Shown: positions 11,181-23,400 of the stretch, piece after piece | Numbering within the stretch: position 1 is the stretch's first letter | How the letters are laid out: the number at the start of each line of letters is the position of its first letter | DNA from: Pristionchus mayeri | Taxonomy: Eukaryota; Nematoda; Chromadorea; Rhabditida; Neodiplogasteridae | DNA length: 64,000 bases | NCBI GenBank assembly: GCA_036245805.1 | Contig: BTRK01000005.1 | Coordinates: 28,563,469 to 28,627,468 of the forward strand | Reading direction: 5' to 3' | The notes under the pieces: model-generated | Seen by the model: the letters and a program-made list of their open reading frames with translations, nothing else | Databases searched by the model: none | What the model was told of the DNA's origin: nothing | Translations under genes and position numbers: made by a program

Positions 11181-12001
11181 TGTAGGAAACTGAGGTTACT
11201 GGAATGGAGGAGCTAATAGAAGGGGCGAGAGAAGAAGAGAGAGGGAGAAGTGAATGAACTGATTGTGAGATAGACATAGTTCTTACCCAAAGGATGGAAC
11301 CTTCCGTCGAGGATTCCGATGATAGTCCGGAATTAGAAGTGAGCAAGAGAAGAGGGATGCCACTGGGATGAACATTTACAGCAACACCTAGTAATCTTAG
11401 TATTAGCCTAGTGGCAATCTTCTCCTAATGGAATTGACAGAGTATCTAATCTTGCTGATATAACATAAATACTAATTTTGATTGGTAGAAATTGCAAAAT
11501 TTGATAAAAACATATAGAACTACATAGGTCATAAATCAATCGTTTCCTCTAATTTGCCATTCTCGATACCTTCTCGTTTGCTGCTCAGAAGTCCACTGCA
11601 TCGATTTGGAAGAAATCTTGGATTGATTATTTTTGACAATGGATAGCGAGAGACGTGATCCTATCGATTAAATTCATTGTTCGTAATCCAGTTTCGAGCA
11701 CATATAAATAATTGATATTCTATTTCATTATGTGTTCATGAAACTTGGGATACAGACAATGTTCTTGAGTAATCCCCCCCCCCCCCCGTTCCCCCATGAT
11801 TCCTCCTTCAAACAGCTGACTGGAGAGTAGTCGAGAGTCTCAAGTTAGACGAAAGACGAAAGAGTGTGAGGATTGGAGATAGACCAGAGACAGAGGGAGG
11901 GTAGAAATACGAGTTCAGAGGGTCGATGGATGACTGATCAATGTGTGAAAAGAGACAGAGGAGAGGGCTATACACCTCCCCTCTGCTTTCTTATCATTGT
12001 A

Positions 12002-13265
12002 TTAGGTTGGAACAAAAGTTGCACGATTTCGACCATGAAGTTTGAAATCGCTTAAAAGGCTTCACTTTAAATGGGCCGATCTAACCGGATAGCATATATT
12101 TAGGGACTGTTTGTACAATATATCCGCTACTTCGAATCGAATCCTGCTCTGAGTGTTTGCGAAAAAAATCAGGTTTCGTTAAATGTGAAATTTTCGAGTT
12201 ACATAGACATTTGTTTGCCGCGCTCCTATTCTGATAGGAAAACTCATTGTATAATCTCACATAGTGGAGTGGAAAGCCCGTTGGTTGATCTCTCTAAAAC
12301 TATGTAGGATCTAGTGGTTACTTCAATTTAGCAAGGCTTACAGGCCATTAAATTCCAATATTCGCGAGGAAAAGTTGCTGAATGGATCGCATTTCTTGCC
12401 TCGCCAATCAATCATACAGGCTTGATCTTAAGTGCTTTTACATATACTACCTTGGGGCTTTATAACATAAAGGAATGCTGGAGCCTACGCTTTTCCACTC
12501 CAAGAAAATTTATATTTTCAGAAATTTTGAATCATGGTCATCAAAGCCAAAATTTTGAAATTCTGTGTACATAGTTCGAGTCGATCTCCTCGAAAGGAAG
12601 CTATCCCCTGTCTCGGCCAAGCCAATAAGTGATAGAGTAAGAGTTGCTTGTTCAGTTAACCATGTAAAGTCTGAGCTTCCTTGTTTGCTGGAAACATGAC
12701 ATTCATGGAAACATCAATTTCGACTCTCTAATATCAGTATCTGAGTATGCAATATTGCATTTTTAAATAGAAGCATTGCATGTCCACACGAAAATAATTG
12801 TGAGCTTACCATGGAAGGTACTTAAAGTTTACATGCATTTGAGATAGATAGGCTTACGGCTACGGATATGCGGTGAAGACAACTAATTCAGACCAAGCTC
12901 CTTTTGACGCGAGATTAAAAATTACCTAAGTTTCTGGATCGCCATTTGTGGTAATAACCATTTTCATACTATTGTATGATGTCTGTTCATCAAACTCTCC
13001 AAATACACCTTGATATTTGTATTATCATCGATGCCCATAGAGTGCAGACCCCAAAATTATGTATTTTAGTTCTCAAATGTAGTAACTTTGACTGTAAAAT
13101 GCCGCCACAGTATGAAATGATATGGGTAATACAAATGTGTGATAGAAAGAGTATCCAAGCCCTCAACGAATACATGAAACAAAATTATATAATTTTGCAA
13201 ATAAAGGACAGGGTCTGCCGAAAACAAAAATTTGAAAATTGTGCAAAACTTTTGTTCCAACCTGA
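12002..13265. mobile_element. Mariner-type element, decayed (1264 bp)
   Basis: The ends read TTAGGTTGGAACAAAAGTT and, inverted at the right, TCAGGTTGGAACAAAAGTT. They are flanked by TA (12000-12001 and 13266-13267). Both the TTAGGTTGG start and the length are typical of mariner elements of about 1.3 kb. No intact transposase frame was found; open frames are at most 143 codons and lack a recognisable D,D(34)D catalytic block. The element is either long inactive or non-autonomous. A relative of nearly the same length lies at 37676-38941. Confidence 0.7.
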
Positions 13266-13827
13266 TACTATAATTTGTGTGTATCTCTTATTACATTATT
13301 CATACAATTTCGAATGCAGAAAGATCGATTCATCAATATTCAACAGTAAATACTGCTGCCCTGTCCTCTCTTCATCGTTGAGTCGAATCTCGTTGATCCT
13401 CCAATAGATCTCGCCACTCTTCGACGATAACCATAAAACTCTTCGCCCTCGGGCACTCCCCTCATTCATTCCCTTCTTCTCTCGAAACGTGTGTCATTTC
13501 GCACAGTGGAAGTCCCTCCTCTCTCTCTATCTATTTCTCGAATCCATCCACTTTCTTGTCCCACATGTTCCGTGTCTCCTCCAATCTCAAGCTCGTGCTT
13601 TTTGTCTCAGCCCTACATCTTCCACCTCATCTTCTCCAATCACTATTCAACATCGTACCACTCTGGTCGGCGGTGTTTTGCAGTCGCGAGTCTCTCGTTA
13701 TTTTGGCTGGACACGGGTCAGCTACTGCTGTCTCTCCCAACCCACTAAGTGATAACCATCACTCACCTTACAACGTGCCAACGAGTCTGGACGAGTCACT
13801 CACTACTTCCATTTGGTCTTTGATCCC

Positions 13828-13926
13828 CCGTAGTACTAAGGTATCACCGATGGGAGTACTCACAAGTGCCGCACCCTCCACCCTGTAGTCTAACGCCGCT
13901 CGGGTTGCTTAACGACGATCATTCGA
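13828..13926 (-). pseudogene. 5S rRNA-like segment (pseudogene or 5S-headed SINE)
   Basis: The minus strand contains GTTAAGCAAC, the nematode 5S internal box A, preceded by TGATC and followed at 5S-like spacing by GAG, GTTAG and GGTGGAGGGTG, matching the order of the 5S A-box, intermediate element and C-box region. The 5' third of 5S is not recognisable and the 3' end does not pair with it. It is therefore more likely a diverged copy or a 5S-derived SINE head than a working gene. Confidence 0.3.
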
Positions 13927-16897
13927 AACAGTGGAATGGGCTGGGGTTTACTGCGAAGGACGACGGAGGGGGAGGGAAGGGCAACCTTTGATGTATGCTG
14001 AGGAGCATACTTCTTTTTCCAGACAACAGTTCTTCATGTAAACATTTGTATTTATTGTATATTATTATATATTATTTTCGCCTGATAATTTTGAAGAAAG
14101 GGAACCGAGCATCGATGTTTTGGAAGCATGAGCCTGAGGGGTGTGCACGCAGCATCAAAGCGAGTTCTGCTCCGTCTCATAATTAGCTCGGTTCTCTTTT
14201 TCACCTCTCGGTGTTCCTTTCCATTCACTAATTCAAACTTGCTTCTCTCTCCCTCTTCAAATGTCACATCGGATCAAGCACACGAGTTGGCTTCCATCCG
14301 TCCCAGTGCTTTTTCATTAGAACCTTCTTATTAGCCTTGCTCTTTTTTTTGCATAACTGAAGTAATATCTAGCAATCAAACATGACAATATCGCTATGCA
14401 ACTACTAAATTTCATCTGTGAAAGCATTGGGAACTCACATGCTGTTCTATGAAATGCAAACGTGGTGATGATTAGATGGCGAGTCTCTCACGGACGACCT
14501 TTCCACTCGTATTCCCCTTGTTTTCGCATGTATATTATCATCTTCTTCTCGTCTCTTCTCTTCCCCTCCATGCGCCCATTGCAAGTTGTCTTTTGTGACC
14601 GATTGCGACTCGTGAAATACGATGCGAGTCCTGATGAAAGGAGAGAGGAGAGGAGCACCTGAGGAGAGAGAGAGAGAGATGCAGCCAGTACGGATACCCA
14701 TTCCTAGTCCTCCCCTTCACTAGAACGGCCGAATACCAACTTATCCGTTTTGTCATTATCCTTATTCAACTATTTATTTCATACGTATATTTTGACCGAA
14801 TCCACTACAATAGTTTCATCCCTCCCTTCGTTCCTTTTCCCATCTGAAACTGCTTCTCTTGTTGTGAACCCTTCTTTCCCTCGATCTCCGATCTGAGATC
14901 CCCTCGATAGAGGAAAAGCCGCCACTGTGTGAACGGCTCCCTCTCGAGACAAAAAAGCGCAAGTTGTTTCTCCCTCTTATCCCCCGCCATTCCGTGTACT
15001 TTCTCCACTTTTTCTTTCGTTCGTATTTCCAAACATTTTTAAATTAAAATATCTAAATACTTGTAGCGAACGAAGCTTGGTCCGCCGCTCAGCGGACCCA
15101 CGAAGTCGACGAGCGAGTGGAAGCGCCTGAGAGTACGGTAAGCCTGACTCTGATCAATCGATAATTGCGTCTCTCCCCTCTCTTTCTCTGCGATCTCTCC
15201 TTCATGCACACTCTCTCATCTCTCGACGACGACACTTTTTGTGCAGCCCCTGAGGCAGCTGACGCCCTTCCTCTACTGATTCCCGGAGTGACCAGAAGAG
15301 GGCGAGAGGAGGGGAGAGAGAGGGAGGGAGGGGGGGGAGAGGGGGGGGGGAGGGATGGCAGTCCCTTCCTATCACTGATGAGCTGCCAAGTGCATTCACT
15401 GTAATCAGCTTCCGTTCGTCGCAATTCCCTCTTTCCAATACCTGCAATATCTTTGATCTTTCCTTCACAGCGTAAAGATTTGATTCTGCTTCATCATTTC
15501 TACGCAAATTGCAACTTCCATTTCCAAGTGCTACCAAGTCGGCATTCGAAATAATTGTGCCCGGATGTTAACCGATGATCCATCGCGAGAGAGCATGCAT
15601 AATAAGGAGAGACACGTGCCTCAATATCTGCACTACTGCCTAATCCACTCTATTCTACTGTCTGTCCCTTGAAGGGAAGCCGCCCTCTTCTATCAGGGGC
15701 GATAAGTTATCGCCTCTCTCACTATCACTTTCGTTCCTCCCCATGTGGCAGCAGGTGGATTTCCCCTTCTATCCTTCCAGTAATATCCTCCCCATTATGC
15801 ATTCTCTTTCTGGAGTAGCTTGTTCATTCATTGTCTTATCAGTTCTCCATTCAGAATAGTGTATATTTCACTCTCTCTTCATATTCAGAGTCGAATCTAC
15901 CTGTCAATAATGCTCAGCCTTCTCATGACTATTCAACTGAAAATAAGTGAATCTCTAGGTAATGCTTTCTCGTGAGGGGGTGGCCCTTCTTCCTCCTCCT
16001 TCTTTCAACAGGTGGTAGAGAGAGACCCGTAATGCGATGAAATCATGAGTTCTCCATGGTCTTCCTAGATCTCATCCCTCCCTCTCATCCTTCCCCTCAT
16101 AACTTCCCCTCGATCCCTCATTGTTCTCCGATTATTGACCTACCTCCACTGTGCGTCAAGAGTAGTTTGTTGTGGAATGATGGGTGGAGGGGGAGTGGGA
16201 GGGGGTGAGAGGGGGAAGGTGGCAATCTTCTCTTGTTGACCCGCCGAGATTCCCTAAATCCGCTACTTTCTAATCCCTTCACTTGTCATCAGTCCGTCAT
16301 TTCCTCTTAATCTCCTTGCACCTCCTTCCAATCTGTTATCAGCATCAATCACCTCTCCCTCCTAATGGGCGAACTTACGACGACCTTCCCTATCCTCATG
16401 TCGCAGTCTCTTCTCTGCTGCATTATCCCATCCGCATGTCTCCTCTTTGTATCACTGTATCTTAGTTAGTCACTGATATCACCTGAGTGGATCTCGAACT
16501 CTTCTCTCTCGCTATTCAAACTGTTCCCGATTCTCCATCTGATGCTCCCTCCTTCTCCCTCCTCACTTCCCTTCTCTCCCCCCTCTCTCTCTCCCTCGAT
16601 CGAGTGAGAAAAAGCGAAGTGACGATGAGCAGAGAGAAAGGATGAAGAAGTGCAGAGAGAGAGAGGGAGAGGGGGGGGGGGAGGGAGTAAGGGACGAGCA
16701 GAGGAGAGGTGTAATATGACTGAGTAGTGAAGAAACGCTGCACATGAGAGCGATAACACGGGACTTTGACCTACTACGAGTCACACCTAAATGATCCAAG
16801 TCCACTTCCATTCGGATTTAATAGCATACGGGTGCTCTCGAACTTTAGATGCAAAATATGTATAAAATCGGAGATCACAGTGAATGTTACGTAGTGA

Positions 16898-16905
16898 TGA
16901 CGTCA
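16898..16905. promoter_or_regulatory. Palindromic CRE (TGACGTCA)
   Basis: A perfect CREB/ATF-type octamer sits in GTGATGACGTCACTCA, about 510 bp upstream of the start at 17418 and just downstream of TATAAAA at 16861. An octamer can occur by chance; its location before a large gene is the only support. Confidence 0.3.
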
Positions 16906-17417
16906 CTCATAGTGGCCAATTGACTATGCTCAAGGGTGATAATAGGTTGAGTGAAACGATGAGTGATTGGTCACTTTCCCTGCTCCTCTCTTCCCTCAAC
17001 TCTTTCTCCTCTCTTCTCAAGAGAGACGAAGCTCCTCCATTCCAATCATCTCTCATACAGTTTCCCTTCCTTTTTGCCATTAATCAATCTTATTTCTGCA
17101 CTGGTCTCTGCGTCCTTCGATCGAGCTTGTCGTCATTTATCACGTTTGACCTGGAATTTATCACACTTGATACTGCAAATGTTGAATTCTCAGAGAAACA
17201 CTATGCGTGATTCAAACGATTTGCTCTCTCACAAATGTCTTGCAAATAACAATAACATATTAATTGATTTCCACAATATCTCGAAAACCGTATCTTTACA
17301 GTAGCCGCATCGTGCGCATCCGATGCTCGTCGCTGCTTGACCAGTCAGTTCTCGATCAATCGTTGTCGTCATCGACTACGGTATCTGACTGAGGGAGTAT
17401 TGTAGACCACAGTAGGA

Positions 17418-20400
17418 ATGTCATCTACGTCCTCATCTGGCGGCCACTTCCACAGGAGGTTAGTTGAGAGATAATCAGTTAATCATCTTTCATCTCACTC
17501 TCTCACATTTGATTCTCGCCGTAAATTTCTACAGTTCCTAATCGATTTTGTGTGTAGATGGGGCAGTGCTGGTTCGTCCACCTCTCGCACTTCTCCCCTT
17601 GGATCAACCGCCCTCTCATCCACTGTTGAACCGAGCACTTATGGAACCAGGTACTTCACTGAAGGAGAAGGAATTAAATATATTTGATATTTGTCAGCTG
17701 GAATTCGGTTCGATGGAATAAGCCGGTGACTCCCGGCTACAGAAGTCAATCGTCACGAATCGCAGCCTCATTCGAGAGAGTGAGTCAGAGATACGAAAAG
17801 CATTATTCCGAAGCGAATACGATTGGATGAACAAAACTTCTTTGAGACTTCAGACGATGAGAACGTCTTGAGTGATTGCTGAAATGAAATTTCGTTTCAA
17901 GAACTCGTTTGAAGAATTGACAGAAAACCTACTATTACCTACTCCATCTAACTAGTGATTTTACTAATTATTGAAGGGCTGATTGCAGGACAAGCCTTCG
18001 TCTTCCTACTACCTCTCCTCCTCCTCCGTTCCTCGAAGGGAGGTCTCTGCTACTGCAGACAAGTACCTCAACAGTGCTGCCAAGAATGCTGCCAATCTGG
18101 CGAGGTAAGAGAGCAATGCGACTATTTATCTCCCCGCATACACATGTGAAACTACTATTGTGCACAGTGAAATTACTGCGAAATGTTCTAAAATGCACGA
18201 TACTCGTTAGTTCAAATGAAGGGGAAGAAATTGTACCAAATGAGTACGAAAAATGGTATGAAAGAGAGGGAGGGGGGGGGGGGTCACTGCATGCAATCTA
18301 TACGATTACTTCCAATATTCTCCGTGTTTGAACTATCTAAAATAGTTCTCCACTCGTCCCCCATTCCAGTCTCGGTCCTTCTGTCTCTTCTCGCGCCTCT
18401 CGCTTCGATTCCACCCTCGCGGACAAGGTGACCAATCACTCTCCTTCTAATTATAAATTTATCAATATTATGCAAATCAATCTAATTATGCTTTCAGTAC
18501 CGCTCGGAAGCTCGTGATCTCATCTCTAAGTACACGAGCAAGGAACGACCGAGCACCCAGGGTATCATCTATATCTATAAACTAGTCCGGCTGCCCCCCG
18601 CCTTCGGCGGGGGTCCCGTCCTAGCGGAGTAGGTTTCGCAATCACTCGTTTCGCAACTTGTTGACTTCCCCCTCCATGTTTCGCAATTGTTTCGCAATAG
18701 TTTCGCAATCCGGACAGACGCACAGACACACACAGCGCTTTATATATAGGTATAGATAGATAGATTATCTCCAAAGAATATCTAGCAATAAAAAGAGAAG
18801 TAGAGACCTGTTTATCTTTCCAGCATCTGGTGGTGGCTACTACTCGCGTCACTTCGAACCACAAAAACTATCGGGTCAGTTTAGAAAGAAATCAAGTCAG
18901 TTCTTGATGGCTCAACGAGTGAGATAGTATGCCAATCGAGGAGAGTCTACCGTATTCAGCAGCTACGACTCATCGCTATACTTTCACTTCATCACTGCCC
19001 AGAATTCGCGGCAAGCGAGAAATTACATTTTATTAGAGATCAAAGATCACGCCGGAATGCTGAGAGGGCATGCATGGAAGCATGTGCATGGTAGACCAGA
19101 CACTCTCTCCCCCCAGCACGCTCTCTCGTCGGTCAGAGAAAACGAGAGAGAGTGTGAAATGAGGAGAGTGCACGATGCACTCCAGAGACACTCAGTAACC
19201 ACCCAATCGATATTCCTCAATTACAGTATCCAACGAGCCCTTCACGAGTCCTCGCACCACTTCCTATGGCAGTTCGACACTCGATCGAGACAGGGACAAC
19301 TCTGCCTCTCGATACTCTGCAGGTCGAGATTACGGTAGGCTCTATCGATCGATCGATATGGTCAAAATCTCCTGATTCAGGTTCGTACCGTAAATCGGCT
19401 TCGGTGACGCCCACTCGGTCGAGTGGTCGATACTCGGAGACACGATCGATTACATCCCCTGGACCATCGAGCTCTACTGCATCCAATACACAGTAAGACG
19501 TATGAGAAATATGGTTGTATACCGTAGCACGCTGTTACATTAAGGACCTCAAACTCGAAAATATTTCATTGAGCTGTTAACCTTCTGAGCTCTTTCAGTG
19601 TACTCAAGCAGGAGCGACCGTGGAGGCAACGTATGGCAGAGGGTCAGAGTGATCTTTGATATTTACACGATGAAATAACCTGATTTTCTAAACTCCCCAC
19701 GTTTACATCTCGTTAACAAAAATGGATCAGAGTAAAACAGGAATTTAGTCAAATGATTGATCTTTGATCTCTCTCAGGTGCTCGAGTGCGTGCAATGCAT
19801 GGGGAAGACGTCTCTGCCTCGTATCTTGCATCGAGAGCCAGTAGAAGAAGCAGCATCGGTTAGTCTGTTCATTCACAGAATTGGAACCCTTCGAGCTTTC
19901 GCTGACAGCAAAATATAGATCTCACAGAATTCGAATTCCTCCCATAGCGTGGAAGGATTTCCACGCTATGGGAGGAATCAGCTTATGAATCTCTAATGGG
20001 GCCTGTTCTAGACTGAGGACAAAAGGCAATGCGGTATCGAGGATTTCCTAGCATGGGTTTAGGAATGCTCTGGGAGAATAATTGCGTGTAGCTCTCAATC
20101 TCACCCACGCATACACTTTTTACAATAAGAAAGAGTCGAAGTATGTGAATGTGGAGAGAGCAATATCTTCCAAGTTTTGTTCGAAAAATTAGAATCGTTT
20201 TATTCACAGAAATGCTTGTAATTGATAGCAGAATTGAGAATGAAAGGAATTTCCATTGAACGTATTCTCTCGCCAGTCAGAGAACTGACAGAGAAGTTTC
20301 ATTTTAGTTTCGAGCTATGACTGTTGGGGAAACGAATGAATATTGCAGGTCGAGGAGATGCAGACGATCTCTCTTCCAGTATTTCTGCTCTCCGAAATTA

Positions 20401-23400
20401 CGTCGCACAACCCGCGGGGGTTCGTTGATCTTTGATCACGTGAAATAAATAATCTTTAATTTTTGCAGTATCGCTCGCGCACTTCCTCCATCGAGTCTCG
20501 CATCCAGGGAAGGCTGTCGAGAGATCACTCCCGAGAGTCAATAGGTAGGAGCAGTGCTTATGGGTCAAATCGAGGAAAAGTTGTAGATAAGTAACAAATA
20601 AATCAGTTTATGATAACTGATTCCCTATTCGTTTCGATCAGCAGGTGTACCAATGTCTGCTTCGCTAATTGCCGCGGCCCGCAAGGAACTGGCAGAAGTA
20701 GAGGACACTAAAGCCATGAGCAGGTCTTATCCTTTGTCTTCCGACCGATTTTGTTTCAATGATATCCACAGGAGCTACTCGCCCGTCCGTTCGAAAGAGA
20801 ATCTCGCCGCGTCTATCCCTCGCTTCAATACTGCGGACATTGCGGAGTGCGTTTGACATGTTGTTATTTGACGAGCGTACCATAGAACGCCAGCTTGGCT
20901 TAGAGGCAGAGCGTCGCTCTCGTAAAGCGAAGGTCGCAGGTTCGATTCCTGCAGTTGGCAATTCTTTTGCCGGATTTTTATCGATTCGTAAATTATTTCC
21001 AGAATGATAGACAAGAACCGGACGATGTCGGTAGAGTCCCTAGAACGACAAGGAGTTTCCGCTCAACCAAGGGACGAGCCAATCAAGGAAGAAGAATGGA
21101 GGGAGAAGGAGAAGGAGCGGAAGAGGAGCATGAGGGAACGATGTGAGATGATCTTTGATCTTAAAATTTCTTCGCCCACTCAGTTCGATGATGAGGGTGA
21201 GTTGTAATAGATAGTCTCAATGGAGAAAGTCACCTCATCCCATCGGATATCTCGAAGTGCGAGGCCACATGCGATACATTACTATTGAAGAGAGGGGAAG
21301 GGGAGGGGGAGCAAGGGAGGGCATTCCGAGTGGCAGAACGGACTAGGAGTTCAACGAAATCTATCGTTTTAGAATGTTCCTACATATTGAAACCTTAACA
21401 TTTTCTGCTAGATCTTGCCTTTCGTCGTTAATTTTATTTTTACTAATGTTCTGATGAGCACTCGAACTTCAACCGCAGTGTTCACCAATTATCCACTGTT
21501 TCCTTAATGAAATCTCTTTAAGCGGAGGCGCGTATTCTCTCTCGTCAGTCGAGTGTGGGAGGAGTGGGGGGAGACTCCTCGGAGGAAGACCCTCTTGCGG
21601 ACAAGGAGGAAGCACGAAGGAAGAGGTACTGTCGATACTGTTGAGACGGTAGATCAAATATCAGAGCAAATCTACCTATCTATGTTTAAGTAATTATTAG
21701 TCTACGGCAAGAACAAATACAAATGACCAACCATAAAAACGACTGTAAAGTTGAGCGTACACCTTAGTACACCTCATATTTAGAAGCGGGTTCGTAGGAA
21801 TGATATGATAATAAATCAAACAATGAAAAATGAGTTACAGACGGGAATCTCGCGTTCGTCGCAGTCGCACGAGAGATCAGCAGAGTATGGAGAGGGTGAG
21901 CAGATTATCGATTGATGCAGATCAAAGGAAATAGGCCAAAGTGTACCTATCTGTGGGCCAATTGAAGATCTACGGGAATTTTGCAATCTGTTGCAATGCA
22001 AGTTTCTGAAATTACCCTGCTCGGAGCTGACCAGACAGTGACCAGTTAGTGTAGACTGTCTAGGCAAGTTCCACATATGGGTTCAATCAGAGGCGAGCCG
22101 AGTGGGAACGGAAGGAGAATATTATTCGAAGTGGCTTGTTTGACAAAATTTATCAGTAATAGTAGTGGGTGCTCGGAGTAAAGTTAAGTCAAACATGAAA
22201 ACAAGCGGCGAAGAGAGAACGGGGAAAGATGATCCTCCATTCGCAATGGGAGATGCAATTCTTCTCTCACCTCTCATCATTCGCCGCTTCCCCAGTATTT
22301 TACAACTACTTTTTGGTGTGTATTACAGCGGGAGGAGAGGGGGAATGGGGAGTCATCAGGCGTCCTCATCTATCACTCCCACCACCACTCACTTATTGAC
22401 TCTACTGGTCAATTATCGATCAATCCAATCTGATTCCATCGATGACAGGTGGAACTTCCTTCTCTTCTTTTGTTTTCGATCTGGGACTCTGATTTATGCT
22501 CGCATTGCTCGATCTCCTCAGCGCAGTTTGATGCAGCTGGACCCGTTCTTGCACCATGTGAATCCACTCACTCCTCATTCCCTCATTCACTCCATCGTCT
22601 CATTCCTCCTCCTCTTCGTCATACCAGTGTACTTGAGCAAGAAACGGGTGTCTCATTCACTCTCTCCTCTGCTCCATCATGTCCTCCTCTCCTCTGAGTG
22701 TTCATTTCTCTTCCACCGGAAGATACTCCTCTTCTCCCCTTCTCTTCTCTCCTCTACCTTTAGTCCTAGGTTCATTCTACTTCGCACTCTGAGAACTCTC
22801 TTTCGCAAGTTCGCTTTTCGTTTCCAACGTTGTGTCCATATAGTCCCTTGTATATCTCTGCAGTTACCTACCATCGATCGATAATCGATCGAATGGTCGC
22901 TTGCTTCGTCACTCCCGCCCTTCCTCTCAAGGCGCAGCCCTACCGTATTCCCGAGGGAGTAGGAAGGCGAACTCCCGAAGGGAATGGGGAGGGATACGGT
23001 AGGAGGGAGGACGGGAGTGGGAGGAACGTCGTTCGGGTCGTCCTTAGTAGGAGGAAGAAGTGGACTGAAGAGGATGGGGAGGCGGAGGATGGAGAGGGGG
23101 AGGATACGGTGGGTCGATGGGTAGATCGTTGGTGCGAAATGGTATTCTGGTCCAGCTCCGAGCAGGGTTTAAAATATTTAATTTGAAGCTAATGTAACAT
23201 TTGCAGACCTCGGGAAAGCAAGATGGCGAAATGTGAGTTTGTGCACAACTTTTTTATCTATTTATTTTTTCTCCATTTCCCTTCCTTTTCCCGAATTCCT
23301 ACTATTCCTCAATGATGTTGTCATCCATTGGTCGATTCTTCTTCTCTCCCTCTGAGATGGCATTTTGACGCCTTCCCCTGTCACAAGCACCACAGAGAAA

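Larger units (their letters stand above)
13266..17417. other. Gene-poor interval with 5S-like segment and low-complexity tracts
   Basis: No convincing gene is seen over about 4 kb. It contains pyrimidine-rich stretches that generate many spurious frames, a G-rich run at about 15320-15350 and another at about 16670, a 5S-like segment (listed separately) and a palindromic CRE. A minus-strand stretch at about 15140-15065 (RFHSLVDFVGPLSGG after CTCTCAG) could be a lone exon, but no partners could be joined to it. Confidence 0.5.

Noticed and set aside
12976..13407. 143-codon frame in the mariner-type element as a transposase
   Set aside because: It contains no helix-turn-helix or D,D(34)D pattern and runs past the element end.
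15089..15424. Minus-strand 111-codon frame with proline tract
   Set aside because: The tract comes from a G-rich low-complexity run; a possible exon near 15140-15065 could not be joined to neighbours.
20665..20961. Minus-strand frame reading GIEPATFALRERRS
   Set aside because: It is a well-known translation artefact of an antisense tRNA gene; the tRNA-Thr is on the plus strand.
22165..22884. 239-codon plus-strand frame
   Set aside because: Composition is that of the pyrimidine-rich intronic DNA (Ser, Leu, Phe-rich); it has no domain and spans a region where the large gene has splice signals on the same strand.
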